Below are positions 45,241 through 54,302 of a stretch of 64,000 nucleotides of DNA, piece after piece. The translations under genes were made by a program, and so were the position numbers. Positions within the stretch are counted from its first letter, which is position 1. The number at the start of each line of letters is the position of its first letter. The stretch comes from Agarivorans litoreus (GTDB lineage: Bacteria > Pseudomonadota > Gammaproteobacteria > Enterobacterales > Celerinatantimonadaceae). The DNA lies in contig NZ_BLPI01000001.1 in NCBI RefSeq assembly GCF_019649015.1, positions 3,095,001 through 3,159,000 on the forward strand, written 5' to 3'. The notes under the pieces were generated by a model. The model was given only the letters and a program-made list of their open reading frames with translations, made no database searches and was not told where the DNA came from.

Positions 45241-45408
45241 GTTATACCAATAACACTAAGTAAGTGAGCAGAAACAACGCAGAAAAAATACTTGAGAATA
45301 AGGCAGAATTTTTCGATAAGTGGTTATTCTACAGTCAAAAATTCTAATGCAGTTATCAAGTATTTTAGCCAGATAGAATGAACAGTTACTTAGTACGATT
45401 GGTATTAC
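45241..45408. repeat. 168-bp palindromic MITE-like element upstream of fdhD
   Basis: The two ends are inverted copies: left GTTATACCAATAACACTAAG and right, read on the other strand, GTAATACCAATCGTACTAAG; both continue TAA. The interior is also an imperfect palindrome (AAAATACTTGA and GAATTTTT on both arms), so the whole element could fold on itself. TATACCAAT-type ends are common in repeats of marine Gammaproteobacteria, as I recall. It has no coding sequence. The element ends about ten bases before the AGGAG of fdhD. Confidence 0.75.
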
Positions 45409-45427
45409 CCCTTTAAGTAGGAGCGAA

Positions 45428-46372
45428 ATGCTAAAGCCTAAGCAACAACATTCGAATCTTGGATTGGCAGTCCTGCAAGAACTTAGCGCTAAAGCTAAGG
45501 CTAGCTTGCATACAGGCATTCAGCGCTTTTCTGCTCAAGCTGTGTGTTCCACACAAATTAAGCATGATTGTTTAGCGATAGAAGAGCCCTTGCAGCTTTC
45601 TTTGCAATGGTTTTGCCAACGCACCAATCAATATCAGCAGCGGCCACTTAGTCTTACCATGCGCACACCTGGGAACGACGTGGCCTTGGTTCTAGGCTTT
45701 TTGCAAAGCCAAAATATTATAGAGTCACTAAACGACATAGACGATATTCGCTTTGCTCAAGGGGCTACGGCTGCGCAAGTTGAAGATTACAATCACCTAG
45801 AGATACAACTCAATCGACAACGCCAATTTGACTGGGCGGCACTAGAGCGTAATTTTGCCAGCTATTCAAGTTGTGGTTTGTGTGGTGCTAGCTCTGTTAA
45901 GGCCTTGGCTTTAAATCAGCAGCCAGAATTAGACATGCAAGAAGAGTGGCTAGCCGCATCACTTATTTATCAGTTGCCTAGCTTGCTACAAGAACATCAG
46001 CCCTTGTTTAAGCAAAGTGGTGCGGTGCATGGTGTAGGTGTTTGGGCTGATGGCAAGTTCCTTAGTGTTGCCGAAGATATCGGTAGGCACAATGCATTAG
46101 ATAAAGCGTTAGGCCAATTGCTGTTGGAGTCTCAACAGGCGGCTTGCAGCGTTTTGGTATTAAGTGGTCGAGTGAGTTTTGAGTTAATGCAAAAAGCGCT
46201 GATTGCCAATATACCGGTAGTGGTGGCGGTTGGAGCTCCTTCTAGCTTGGCATTATCGGTAGCAAAACAATTTAATATCACCTTAATTGGCTTCACTAAA
46301 GACAGCCAATTTAATGTTTATCACGCTCCATGGCGAATAAGTAAAGAGGGTGGGTCCCAGCATGAGTCATAA
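45428..46372 (+). CDS. fdhD: Formate dehydrogenase accessory sulfurtransferase FdhD
   Basis: 314 residues. The signature SCGLCGAS contains the two catalytic cysteines that pass sulphur to the molybdenum cofactor of formate dehydrogenase. The conserved MRTPGNDVALVLGFLQS, SGAVHGVGVW, VAEDIGRHNALDKALG and SGRVSFELMQKAL segments are all present. Its 3' end overlaps the start of the molybdopterin oxidoreductase gene, so the pair is co-expressed and FdhD probably matures that enzyme. AGGAG lies before the ATG at 45428; a palindromic element fills the promoter side. Confidence 0.93.
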   Translation: MLKPKQQHSNLGLAVLQELSAKAKASLHTGIQRFSAQAVCSTQIKHDCLAIEEPLQLSLQWFCQRTNQYQQRPLSLTMRTPGNDVALVLGFLQSQNIIESLNDIDDIRFAQGATAAQVEDYNHLEIQLNRQRQFDWAALERNFASYSSCGLCGASSVKALALNQQPELDMQEEWLAASLIYQLPSLLQEHQPLFKQSGAVHGVGVWADGKFLSVAEDIGRHNALDKALGQLLLESQQAACSVLVLSGRVSFELMQKALIANIPVVVAVGAPSSLALSVAKQFNITLIGFTKDSQFNVYHAPWRISKEGGSQHES

Positions 46373-48668
46373 ACCTTATCAAGGTGCTGCCGGAGGTTGG
46401 GCTGCCTTAGCTAGCACCGCGAAGCATCTCGTAAAAAGCGAAAATGTAGCTAAAAATCTCAAGAATTTGCTCAATACCAATCAAGACCATGGCTTTGACT
46501 GCCCCGGTTGTGCGTGGGGTGAAAAGGCACACAAAGCCACTTTTCGCTTCTGTGAAAATGGTGCAAAAGCAGTTAACTGGGAAGCGTCTTCCAAGCGGGT
46601 TGACGCTAGCTTTTTCGCCCAGCACTCGGTGCAGTGGTTAGCCAAGCAAAGTGACTACTTTTTGGAGTACCAAGGGCGCTTAGCCGAGCCAGTGGTTTTT
46701 GCGCCGGGCAGTGACCATTATCAAGCCATCTCATGGGATGATGCCTTTAAGTTGATAGCAGAGCACCTACATCAGTTAGTCAGCCCCGACCAAGCTGAAT
46801 TTTATACCTCTGGGCGAGCCAGTAACGAAGCGGCATTTTTATATCAGTTGTTTGTACGCCGTTATGGCACCAACAATTTTCCTGATTGTTCCAATATGTG
46901 CCACGAAGCCAGTGGTCATGCGCTTACTGCCAGTATTGGCATAGGTAAGGGCACGGTTACCATAGAAGATTTTGAGCTGGCCGATGCGATCTTTTTGTTT
47001 GGGCAAAACCCCGGCACTAACCATCCTAGAATGCTTGAAACCTTGGCTCACGCCACGCAACGTGGTGCAAAAGTGGTGGCCTTTAATAATCTTAAAGAGC
47101 GCGGCTTAGAGCGCTTTGCCAATCCTCAAAAGCCGGTAGAAATGCTGGGTGGAGCTGCCAGCCCAACAACGAGTCACTATTTCACGCCAAAACTTGGCGG
47201 CGATATGGCGGCGGTTCGTGGCATAGTAAAAATACTGTTGGAACGTCATCAACAAGCTTTACGCCATGGTGATAGCGTGTTTAACCAAGCGTTTATTGAA
47301 CAGCACTCGCAGGGAATTGAAGCATACTTAATTGAGGTTGAACAAAGCTCTTGGCAGCATATTGAACAGCAATCGGGGCTTAGCCAAGCGCAGCTAGAAA
47401 GTGTTGCCGATATTTATCAGCAGTCGGAGCGAGTCATTATCGCTTGGGCCATGGGAATTACTCAGCATAAACACTCGGTGGCAACGATAAACGAAATCAC
47501 TAACTTGCAGTTATTGTTTGGCCAAATAGGTAAAGAGGGGGCAGGTGTTTGTCCGGTGCGTGGCCATTCAAATGTGCAAGGTGACCGGACCATGGGCATT
47601 AACGAAAAACCCAACGCAGCATTTCTGAAACGTATTGAAGATGTGTTTGGCTTTACCCCACCAAGCAAATCCGGTCACAACGTCGTGCAGGCCATTGAAG
47701 CAATGTTAACCGGCCAGAGCAAAGTATTTATTGGCTTAGGTGGCAATTTGGTGGCTGCAGCGCCAGATACCGGCCTAAGTGAGCAAGCGTTAGCAAACTG
47801 TGAGCTTACCGTGAGCATTGCCACCAAGCTTAATCGTACCCACGTAACACCGGGGAAATACTCACTTATTTTGCCTTGCCTTGGTCGCACCGATGTCGAT
47901 ATGCAAGCTGCGGGGCCACAAAAAGTAACTGTTGAAGACTCATTCTCTATGGTGCATGCCTCTGCCGGTTTGGTGGATGAAAGTGCCGATGATATGCGCT
48001 CTGAGCCGGCGATTATTGCTGGCATTGCTAACGCTGTATTAGGGGCGTCACCTATCGACTGGTTAGCTTGCGTGCAAGACTATGACAATATTCGTGACTA
48101 TATCGAGCAGACCATTCCAGGTTTTGAGCACTTTAATCAACGAATACAGCAGCCTGGTGGTTTTTACCTAGGAAATAGTGCGCGGCGTAGAGAGTGGAAT
48201 ACTGCGACCGCCAAAGCCCAGTTTATTAGTCATCCTCTGCCTGATGATGTTTTACCCGCCGAAGTGCGCGCATTAAGTGAAGACCGAGTATTAGTGTTGC
48301 AAACCTTGCGGTCGCATGACCAATACAACACCACCATTTATGGTTTTGAAGACCGTTATCGTGGCATTCATAACGAACGTAAAGTACTACTGATTAATCC
48401 GAAAGACATTCAAGCTTTAGGTTTTACAGAAGGCGCATTGGTGGATATAGAAACGCTCTGGCCCGATGCAGTAGAGCGCAAGGTGAGTGGTTTTAAGTTG
48501 ATTGCCTATGACATTCCTCAGGGCAATGCGGCGGCTTATTTCCCCGAGGCAAACCCTTTGGTGCCATTAGCGAGTAAAGGGGATTTTAGTGATACGCCAA
48601 CCTCTAAGTCGGTCGCCATAGTGTTGAGTGCCTCTAAGCAAACGCCAATAGATATAGCGCAGGCTTAA
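46362..48668 (+). CDS. Molybdopterin oxidoreductase, YdeP/FdhA-like
   Basis: 768 residues. The opening HKPYQGAAGGWAAL and FDCPGCAWGEK are typical of the YdeP-type formate-dehydrogenase-like family (TIGR01701). The molybdenum-ligand region has CSNMCHEASGHAL, with a Cys at the expected position, and the cofactor-binding segments TSGRASNEAAF, FGQNPGTNHPR and GQIGKEGAGVCPVRGHSNVQGDR follow. The C-terminal domain is the usual beta barrel. It overlaps fdhD by 11 bases and needs FdhD-type sulphuration. The physiological substrate is not certain; no electron-carrier subunits are near. A GTG at 46350 is an alternative start. Confidence 0.9.
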   Translation: MSHKPYQGAAGGWAALASTAKHLVKSENVAKNLKNLLNTNQDHGFDCPGCAWGEKAHKATFRFCENGAKAVNWEASSKRVDASFFAQHSVQWLAKQSDYFLEYQGRLAEPVVFAPGSDHYQAISWDDAFKLIAEHLHQLVSPDQAEFYTSGRASNEAAFLYQLFVRRYGTNNFPDCSNMCHEASGHALTASIGIGKGTVTIEDFELADAIFLFGQNPGTNHPRMLETLAHATQRGAKVVAFNNLKERGLERFANPQKPVEMLGGAASPTTSHYFTPKLGGDMAAVRGIVKILLERHQQALRHGDSVFNQAFIEQHSQGIEAYLIEVEQSSWQHIEQQSGLSQAQLESVADIYQQSERVIIAWAMGITQHKHSVATINEITNLQLLFGQIGKEGAGVCPVRGHSNVQGDRTMGINEKPNAAFLKRIEDVFGFTPPSKSGHNVVQAIEAMLTGQSKVFIGLGGNLVAAAPDTGLSEQALANCELTVSIATKLNRTHVTPGKYSLILPCLGRTDVDMQAAGPQKVTVEDSFSMVHASAGLVDESADDMRSEPAIIAGIANAVLGASPIDWLACVQDYDNIRDYIEQTIPGFEHFNQRIQQPGGFYLGNSARRREWNTATAKAQFISHPLPDDVLPAEVRALSEDRVLVLQTLRSHDQYNTTIYGFEDRYRGIHNERKVLLINPKDIQALGFTEGALVDIETLWPDAVERKVSGFKLIAYDIPQGNAAAYFPEANPLVPLASKGDFSDTPTSKSVAIVLSASKQTPIDIAQA

Positions 48669-50566
48669 GATTCGGCCAATAACTTAGGGGCTTGCTCAGC
48701 GCTAATCAGTTGTTCAACTTGGTCAATAGGCAAGGGTTTAGCAAAGTAATAGCCTTGCAGGTAGTCCACCCCAAGGCTGCGCAGAGTATTCATTTGGCTT
48801 TGGGTTTCTATGCCCTCAGCCACTACCGAGTAGTTTAGGGCCTTGGCCATGTGCATTACCGCAGTAATAATGGCATAGCCATTGGTATCAATACGCTCCA
48901 CAAAAGAGCGGTCAATTTTAACAATATTTACCGCTAAATCTTGCATGATGGATAGCGAAGAATAACCAGTACCAAAATCGTCAATCGATACTTTTACTCC
49001 TTTGTCTTGCAGCGCTTTAATTTGCTCGGCCAATAAACCAATGTCGCTGGTAAATACCGATTCGGTCATTTCGATATGCAGCAACTCCGGTGCCAACTGA
49101 CTGCTTTGTAGAGCGGCTTCTACAATGTCTACAAAATCATCATCTTCTAATTGAGCCACCGAGACATTCACACAAATGGCGATGGGGTGGCGCTGCGCCC
49201 ATCTGCTGGCGGTTTGACACGCCTGCTCCAATACCCATTGGCCAATGTTTCTAATCAAGCCATATTGTTCGGCAATACTAATAAATTCATCGGGCGGGAT
49301 CATCTCATCATTCAAGCGCCAGCGCAGCAGAGCCTCAAAGGAGACTATTTGGCAATTATTAGCGTCAATGATCGGTTGATAGACCAAATGCAGCTGATCT
49401 TTATCTACTGCTTGGCTTAAACCATCTTTTAACAGTAATTCACGGTGAATTTGTTTTTCTAACTGGTCTGAGAACACGCCAACCGTAGAGGGCGCTCGCT
49501 TTTTCTGGGCGTACATTGCGGTATCGGCAAGACGAATTAGGCTGTGTTCATTTTTTGAATGTTGTGGATAAAGCGCGATGCCCACCGTTGCACCAACTGA
49601 CAAACGATTATTGGCAAAGGTATATGCTGCAGATAGGGTTTGAATAATCTCTTCTGAGCGGCTTATCGCGAGGGATTCATCGCAATCTTCTATAGCCAGT
49701 AAAAACTCATCACCACCCCAGCGGCATAGCAGTTGATGATTATGACAAAGGTGTTTTAGGCGCTGCGCGGTATTATTTAATACTTGATCGCCAGTATCGT
49801 GCCCAATAGCATCGTTAATCTTTTTAAAGCCATCTAAGTCGATAAACAATACCGCTAATGACTGGTGATGTTGTTTGGCCTCGAGTAGGCGAAGCTTTAA
49901 GTGCTGCAAAAAGGCAGTGCGATTAAATAAACCGGTGAGAGGGTCTAAGTTCGACAGTTCATAAATGGTACGGGTACGCCTCTCTACCTTTTCTTCCATG
50001 TGATGAACCAGCACTGCATTTTGGTTTTTTAGTTGTACCGCTTGGGCAGTAAACTCGGCAGTTTTCTTCGCGATAACCAGCATTACAATGCCAAATAATA
50101 TGCCGAGTATCCCCAACATTTGTCGCTCGTAAATGTCAGAGAACAGTAAACCTACAGAGGGTGGAGCCAGTAAGATAAATGCATAAGCCATCGCTGTATA
50201 CTTATGCCCTGCTAACACCGTGGCAGAGCCGCCGGCCATGGCAGAAATAATTATAATGTGAGTGCTTAAATCGATATCACCACTAAGTGGATTAGAAATC
50301 ACTTTGAGAATATAAACTGACCACATTACAGCGGTAATGTTTGCGCCTAATATGAAACGCCGAATGGCTTTTCTTCCGTTAAAAGTCTTATGTTGTTCGC
50401 GGTGTTTCCATACTCGCCAATCCAGCAATCGAATAAGTAACAAACTTGTCATTACTATCCACCAGGCGTATTTAAATTGTTGAGTTCCGTCAATGTTGAA
50501 GGCAAAAACTAAAAAACTGGATGCGATTATCGAGATTAAAATGCCAGAAAACGCATTGCCATACAA
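48665..50566 (-). CDS. Membrane GGDEF/EAL cyclic-di-GMP protein
   Basis: 633 residues. The N-terminal 175 residues hold about five membrane helices with short loops (MASE-like), then a coiled linker (about 180-205) and a GGDEF domain with an intact RWGGDEF, followed by an EAL domain with EALLRWR, NVSVAQL, DDFGTGYSSL and VAEGIETQ. Both activities look possible, unlike the 11.8-kb protein whose cyclase motif is changed. It is tail to tail with the oxidoreductase gene, overlapping it by four bases. The signal is unknown. Confidence 0.9.
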   Translation of the reverse strand: MYGNAFSGILISIIASSFLVFAFNIDGTQQFKYAWWIVMTSLLLIRLLDWRVWKHREQHKTFNGRKAIRRFILGANITAVMWSVYILKVISNPLSGDIDLSTHIIIISAMAGGSATVLAGHKYTAMAYAFILLAPPSVGLLFSDIYERQMLGILGILFGIVMLVIAKKTAEFTAQAVQLKNQNAVLVHHMEEKVERRTRTIYELSNLDPLTGLFNRTAFLQHLKLRLLEAKQHHQSLAVLFIDLDGFKKINDAIGHDTGDQVLNNTAQRLKHLCHNHQLLCRWGGDEFLLAIEDCDESLAISRSEEIIQTLSAAYTFANNRLSVGATVGIALYPQHSKNEHSLIRLADTAMYAQKKRAPSTVGVFSDQLEKQIHRELLLKDGLSQAVDKDQLHLVYQPIIDANNCQIVSFEALLRWRLNDEMIPPDEFISIAEQYGLIRNIGQWVLEQACQTASRWAQRHPIAICVNVSVAQLEDDDFVDIVEAALQSSQLAPELLHIEMTESVFTSDIGLLAEQIKALQDKGVKVSIDDFGTGYSSLSIMQDLAVNIVKIDRSFVERIDTNGYAIITAVMHMAKALNYSVVAEGIETQSQMNTLRSLGVDYLQGYYFAKPLPIDQVEQLISAEQAPKLLAES

Positions 50567-51043
50567 CAGGTTGGCTCTATCTCTTTCGTTACACTGTTTT
50601 AATTGTTTATTGTCGATAAGGATTACCTTGCTAAACCTAGTTGTCTGCTAGCTCAATTGACCAATGTATTGGCTTAGAGCGTGCCTAAATGGTTTACGTA
50701 TTTTCTTTTGGCCACCGTTGAATCAAATGAGTTAGCTGCTTGCAGTAAAGCATAGCTAAGGATCCCTAGAATCTACTAATTAGCAGGTAGATAAAGTATG
50801 CAAAACATAGAGCTAGCTTAAGTTTTATCTGTTGTGTGTTTGTTCACGGTCCTTAAAAAGTGCGTTAGCTTAACTGAAGCGAGTTGTTTATTGGTCTGAA
50901 AAAGCCAAAAATATTGTCAAATTTAATGTTGTGAAAAACGTGGTTTCTTGGTGTTACATGCTTTTTATACTAGAGGCTTTACTGCGAGCAGTGAGCTGGA
51001 TACATTGGGTTAATAAATCACTTTTGTGTAGAGTATAGTTTTT
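50567..51043. other. Divergent promoter region
   Basis: About 480 bases between the GGDEF/EAL gene and the LysR gene. No gene, terminator or repeat was recognised. The GTG-starting LysR gene has only a weak ribosome-binding site here. Confidence 0.45.
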
Positions 51044-51991
51044 GTGAATATTAGAAAGGTCGATTTAAACCTACTCGTTTACTTAAATGTGTTGCTAGAA
51101 GAGCGCAATGTTTCGCGAGCAGCCAGCAAGTTAGCGCTTACTCAACCTACCATGAGCAATGCCCTTAAACGCCTTAGAGAGCTGTTTGATGATCCTCTAC
51201 TGGTGCGCACCGCAGAGGGCATGACGCCCACCGAAAAAGCCACCAAGTTAAAGCCAGAAATTGTAAGCTTATTAAGCATGGCCGAGAAGATCACTCAGCC
51301 AGATAAGGATTTTTCGCCCGAGCAAAGCAGCGTGACTTTTCGAATAATGTGTAACGACTACATAGAAGCAACCTTGTTGGCGCCTTTTATTCAAAGTGTG
51401 CTTAGTAGTGCGCCCAAAATTAACTTTGATATTTATGCGCCTGGTGATATTCGTTTAGGTGACATGGAAAAAGGCCAGATAGATTTAGCCATTAATCGCT
51501 TTACCAGCTTGCCAAAAACCTTTCACCAATCAAGCATTTGGCGCGATAACTTTTGCTGCTTGGTACATAAAGACCATCCTTATGTAGACCACTTAGATTT
51601 ACCCAGTTATTTAGCGGCCGAGCATGTTTGGTTAAATCGAGCAGGCTGGGGCGCAGAAACCAGTATTGGCAATCAAGCCGCCAGCCAAAAGTTGGGGTGG
51701 GTAGATGAGGCCTTGGCGCAGTTAGAACAAGTTCGTAATATTCGGGTGTATACACGCCATTATGCGCTGGCAGGTTTATTGGTGGCTCAGCCTCAGCTGG
51801 TGGCTACATTGCCGCGCCGACAAGCCATGCTGTATAAAGACAGCCCCGATTTGCGCATTGTTAGAGTGCCTTTTCAAATTGTACCTATCGAGACCAAAAT
51901 GATTTGGAGCCCCTTGTTACAACACTCTAAAGCCCACCAATGGTTGCGCCGTTCACTTACTGAGTTTTCAACTACGGTGTTGGATCGCTAG
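51044..51991 (+). CDS. LysR-family transcriptional regulator
   Basis: 315 residues starting with GTG. The N-terminal winged helix-turn-helix reads NLLVYLNVLLEERNVSRAASKLALTQPTMSNALKRLRELFDDPLLVR, a standard LysR domain of the NodD/LinR-like group. A ligand-binding domain follows (about 90-300). The regulated genes are not identified; the gene downstream is a hypothetical protein and the divergent one is the GGDEF/EAL gene. Confidence 0.92.
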   Translation: MNIRKVDLNLLVYLNVLLEERNVSRAASKLALTQPTMSNALKRLRELFDDPLLVRTAEGMTPTEKATKLKPEIVSLLSMAEKITQPDKDFSPEQSSVTFRIMCNDYIEATLLAPFIQSVLSSAPKINFDIYAPGDIRLGDMEKGQIDLAINRFTSLPKTFHQSSIWRDNFCCLVHKDHPYVDHLDLPSYLAAEHVWLNRAGWGAETSIGNQAASQKLGWVDEALAQLEQVRNIRVYTRHYALAGLLVAQPQLVATLPRRQAMLYKDSPDLRIVRVPFQIVPIETKMIWSPLLQHSKAHQWLRRSLTEFSTTVLDR

Positions 51992-52191
51992 TGTACGGCT
52001 GATGAATTCACACTTCTGGAAATAGCAAAATAAGGGTTTTAGCCTACTACTATTCATTAAATCTATAGTTTGTATTGAAAACTACAATTTCATTTTATTT
52101 TGGTGGCGCGCTATCTTGAAGTTGAGGCTTAGCTAAACGGCTTACTTAGCCAATAAAACAATAACAAAACACCACCAGAAGGAATTTGACC

Positions 52192-52755
52192 ATGAATACA
52201 ACACAACAAAGCGGTCAAGGTTACCAACACAAAGACAACCTATTTATTGACGCTCCCCTTGCGACATTTATTGAGCAAAAATTGCTAGGCAACAATACTG
52301 CCGATGCGGCTCAGTTTTTTGAAGCGCTGTCTGTCTTGGTAGAAGAATTTGGTGGAACTTACCGTAAACTAAACCAGAGCTGCCAAGAGATGGCCTGTGA
52401 AATCCACTTAAAGCAGTGCCAAGCCAGCGCTGAGAAGCCTAGCACAATCAATATCAGCCATGGCAGCAGCAAAGCCATTTTAGATGAATACAGCTGCGCC
52501 ATCCCAAGCTGTTTATTGGATGTGTTAACCACAACGGTAATTGCTAACAAGCAAGATATGATGCTATCGCTTAGCACCACCAATCAAGCTGAAGCAGAGT
52601 TAATGGAAGCGGTGTTTGCTCGCGCGCATTGTTTAATGGGCTTCGGTTCGCAACATATAGATGTGATTCGCCCAGTAGACAATGTAGCCTGTATTGCTCA
52701 AGCACGTAAACGTGCTGAATACCACGATACCGAAGCTATGGTGAGCCATGGTTAA
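52192..52755 (+). CDS. Hypothetical cytoplasmic protein
   Basis: 187 residues, no signal peptide or membrane segment, seven cysteines. No family recognised. Helical in the first 60 residues (FIEQKLLGNNTADAAQFFEALSVLVEEFG), then mixed, ending ARKRAEYHDTEAMVSHG. The start is the ATG at 52192 with AGAAGGAAT upstream. A terminator follows at 52964. It may be regulated by the LysR gene just upstream on the same strand, 200 bases away. Confidence 0.6.
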   Translation: MNTTQQSGQGYQHKDNLFIDAPLATFIEQKLLGNNTADAAQFFEALSVLVEEFGGTYRKLNQSCQEMACEIHLKQCQASAEKPSTINISHGSSKAILDEYSCAIPSCLLDVLTTTVIANKQDMMLSLSTTNQAEAELMEAVFARAHCLMGFGSQHIDVIRPVDNVACIAQARKRAEYHDTEAMVSHG

Positions 52756-52963
52756 GCCTTGCTTAGAGTTTGTAAAAGCCTAGCTTTAGCTTGGCTTTTA
52801 CTTGTTATGGCTATTCTTGCTAGCTAAGTGGCAACACCCTTGGTTGACATTAATCCAGATATCGATAAACATTGGCTTATGAGTATATTATTTAGCCATT
52901 TTTCAGCACGAATTATCATCATTCCTTAGGAATGGTGGGTTTGCTAATGTGCTTAAAATTTAG

Positions 52964-52988
52964 AAACCCGCCCTTGAGGCGGGTTTTC
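52964..52988 (+). terminator. Rho-independent terminator
   Basis: A 9-bp stem AAACCCGCC/GGCGGGTTT with a 5-base loop (CTTGA) and a following TCTATTTCT. It lies between the hypothetical protein gene and the P-loop gene, 35 bases before the latter's ATG. Confidence 0.8.
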
Positions 52989-53022
52989 TATTTCTGCCTC
53001 TGGGGTATTTTGGGGAGGTAAT

Positions 53023-53532
53023 ATGAAAAAAGTAGCGATATTTGGAAAACCAGGCAGCGGCAAGTCAACCTTAAGCAAGGGCTTGGCCCAAGCAACGCAT
53101 CTCGAGTTGCACGCTTTGGACTCCATCTTATTCAAGCCTGATGGCAGCCAAATAGAGCGCCAAGTTTATGATCAAAAGCATCGTGCGATATTACATTCAG
53201 ACAGCTGGATAATAGACGGCTTTGGACCAATTTCTTCTTTTTATGAGCGTCTTGAGGTTGCCGATACGCTTATTTACATCAATTTGCCTTATTCAGTGAG
53301 TTACTGGCTGGTGACTAAACGGCTACTAAAAGGCTTATTGGTTAAACCAGCTGGTTGGCCTAGTGGTAGCTCGGTGATTAAGGGAACGCTGCAGAGCTAT
53401 AAAACCTTGAAGCTCTGCCCTAGGTTTTGGAATGATGATTTTATGCAGAAGCTACAAACCATAGCTAAGGGCAAAAAGCTTTATGTGATTCGTTCAATCG
53501 AGGAATTAAACCGCTTTGTTGAACAAGTCTAA
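53023..53532 (+). CDS. P-loop nucleotide kinase-like protein
   Basis: 169 residues. The Walker A motif GKPGSGKST is at 8-16, and the segment WIIDGFG (about 65) resembles the second conserved strand of adenylate-kinase-like proteins annotated as topology modulation protein (FlaR). The substrate is unknown. GGGGAGG lies six bases before the ATG. It is followed at once by a duplicate of the icd 3' end on the other strand, and so may have been the original neighbour of icd. Confidence 0.8.
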   Translation: MKKVAIFGKPGSGKSTLSKGLAQATHLELHALDSILFKPDGSQIERQVYDQKHRAILHSDSWIIDGFGPISSFYERLEVADTLIYINLPYSVSYWLVTKRLLKGLLVKPAGWPSGSSVIKGTLQSYKTLKLCPRFWNDDFMQKLQTIAKGKKLYVIRSIEELNRFVEQV

Positions 53533-53540
53533 AAATACCC

Positions 53541-53646
53541 GTTTAGCTGCTCATGTGTTTGATCACTTCATCGCCAAAGGCAGAGCAGCTTACTTCGGTA
53601 GCATTGTCGAACATTCGAGCAAAGTTCTAAGCAACGGTGTTGGTGC
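53541..53646 (-). pseudogene. Duplicate 3' end of icd
   Basis: From 53541 the sequence is identical to the icd end (from 56853) for 70 bases, including the stop codon, then matches more loosely for about 36 more bases toward the gene interior. It lies in direct orientation 3312 bases from the intact icd end. It contains only the last 30 or so codons. Confidence 0.85.
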
Positions 53647-54302
53647 ATTGGCTAGGTAGCTGTCATCCAAGCAATATGCTATTCCAGCGTTTGAGTGTAA
53701 TAATTACCTGCCAAATTAGCTGTCTGGCGTTATCCAGTGTGTTCTTATTGTTCACCAGTATTGCGAAGGGAGTTTAGTCATCATATCTAATGAGATATCA
53801 GCTTTTTTAGCTGGGGCTGACCATCGCTGCTTAAAAAAGCCTGTACCGTTAGAAGAGGGATCAATTTAATCCTCTGTTATCTGGATATGTACTTAATAGA
53901 CCAAAGTATCTACTGAGGTAATTATTAAAGTTACCAGTTGAAATTAACGGCAATTATTGTCGAACTATCTCGGAGGCTAAAGGAGATAGAGTAGCCCACT
54001 TTAGGTCGAAGAGTTAATTAGGGGGCTTTAAGCCTAACTCAGAATTATGGTTTGAATCTGTGAACAATACCCAAAGGGACCACGTATTTCTGAGTTTAGT
54101 GTCGTGGTTACTGTTTGAAATGCTACTACAAGTGCTTATAAGCAGTTTATTTTGTTCGGTATTCAGAGCCTTTAAATCGTGCTACCAAAGACTGACATTA
54201 GTGATTTGTTTGGTCGTTAAGTATGTTAGCTTTGCCCTAATGATAGATAAACGATACATCAGCGACGCTACCTGATAGGTACTCATCGTTGCTGGATTAA
54301 GC
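53647..54302. other. Unassigned region between the icd fragment and the chemoreceptor
   Basis: About 650 bases. An imperfect hairpin with AGCTTTTTTAGC and GCTTAAAAAAGC arms lies near 53802-53842, possibly a terminator. A 71-codon frame at 54060-54275 starting with GTG shows hydrophobic content but no ribosome-binding site and no recognisable family, so I do not call it a gene. Otherwise empty. Confidence 0.5.

Noticed and set aside
54060-54275. 71-codon plus-strand frame with hydrophobic stretches
   Set aside because: GTG start without a ribosome-binding site, no recognisable family and it lies in the unassigned part of the icd island.
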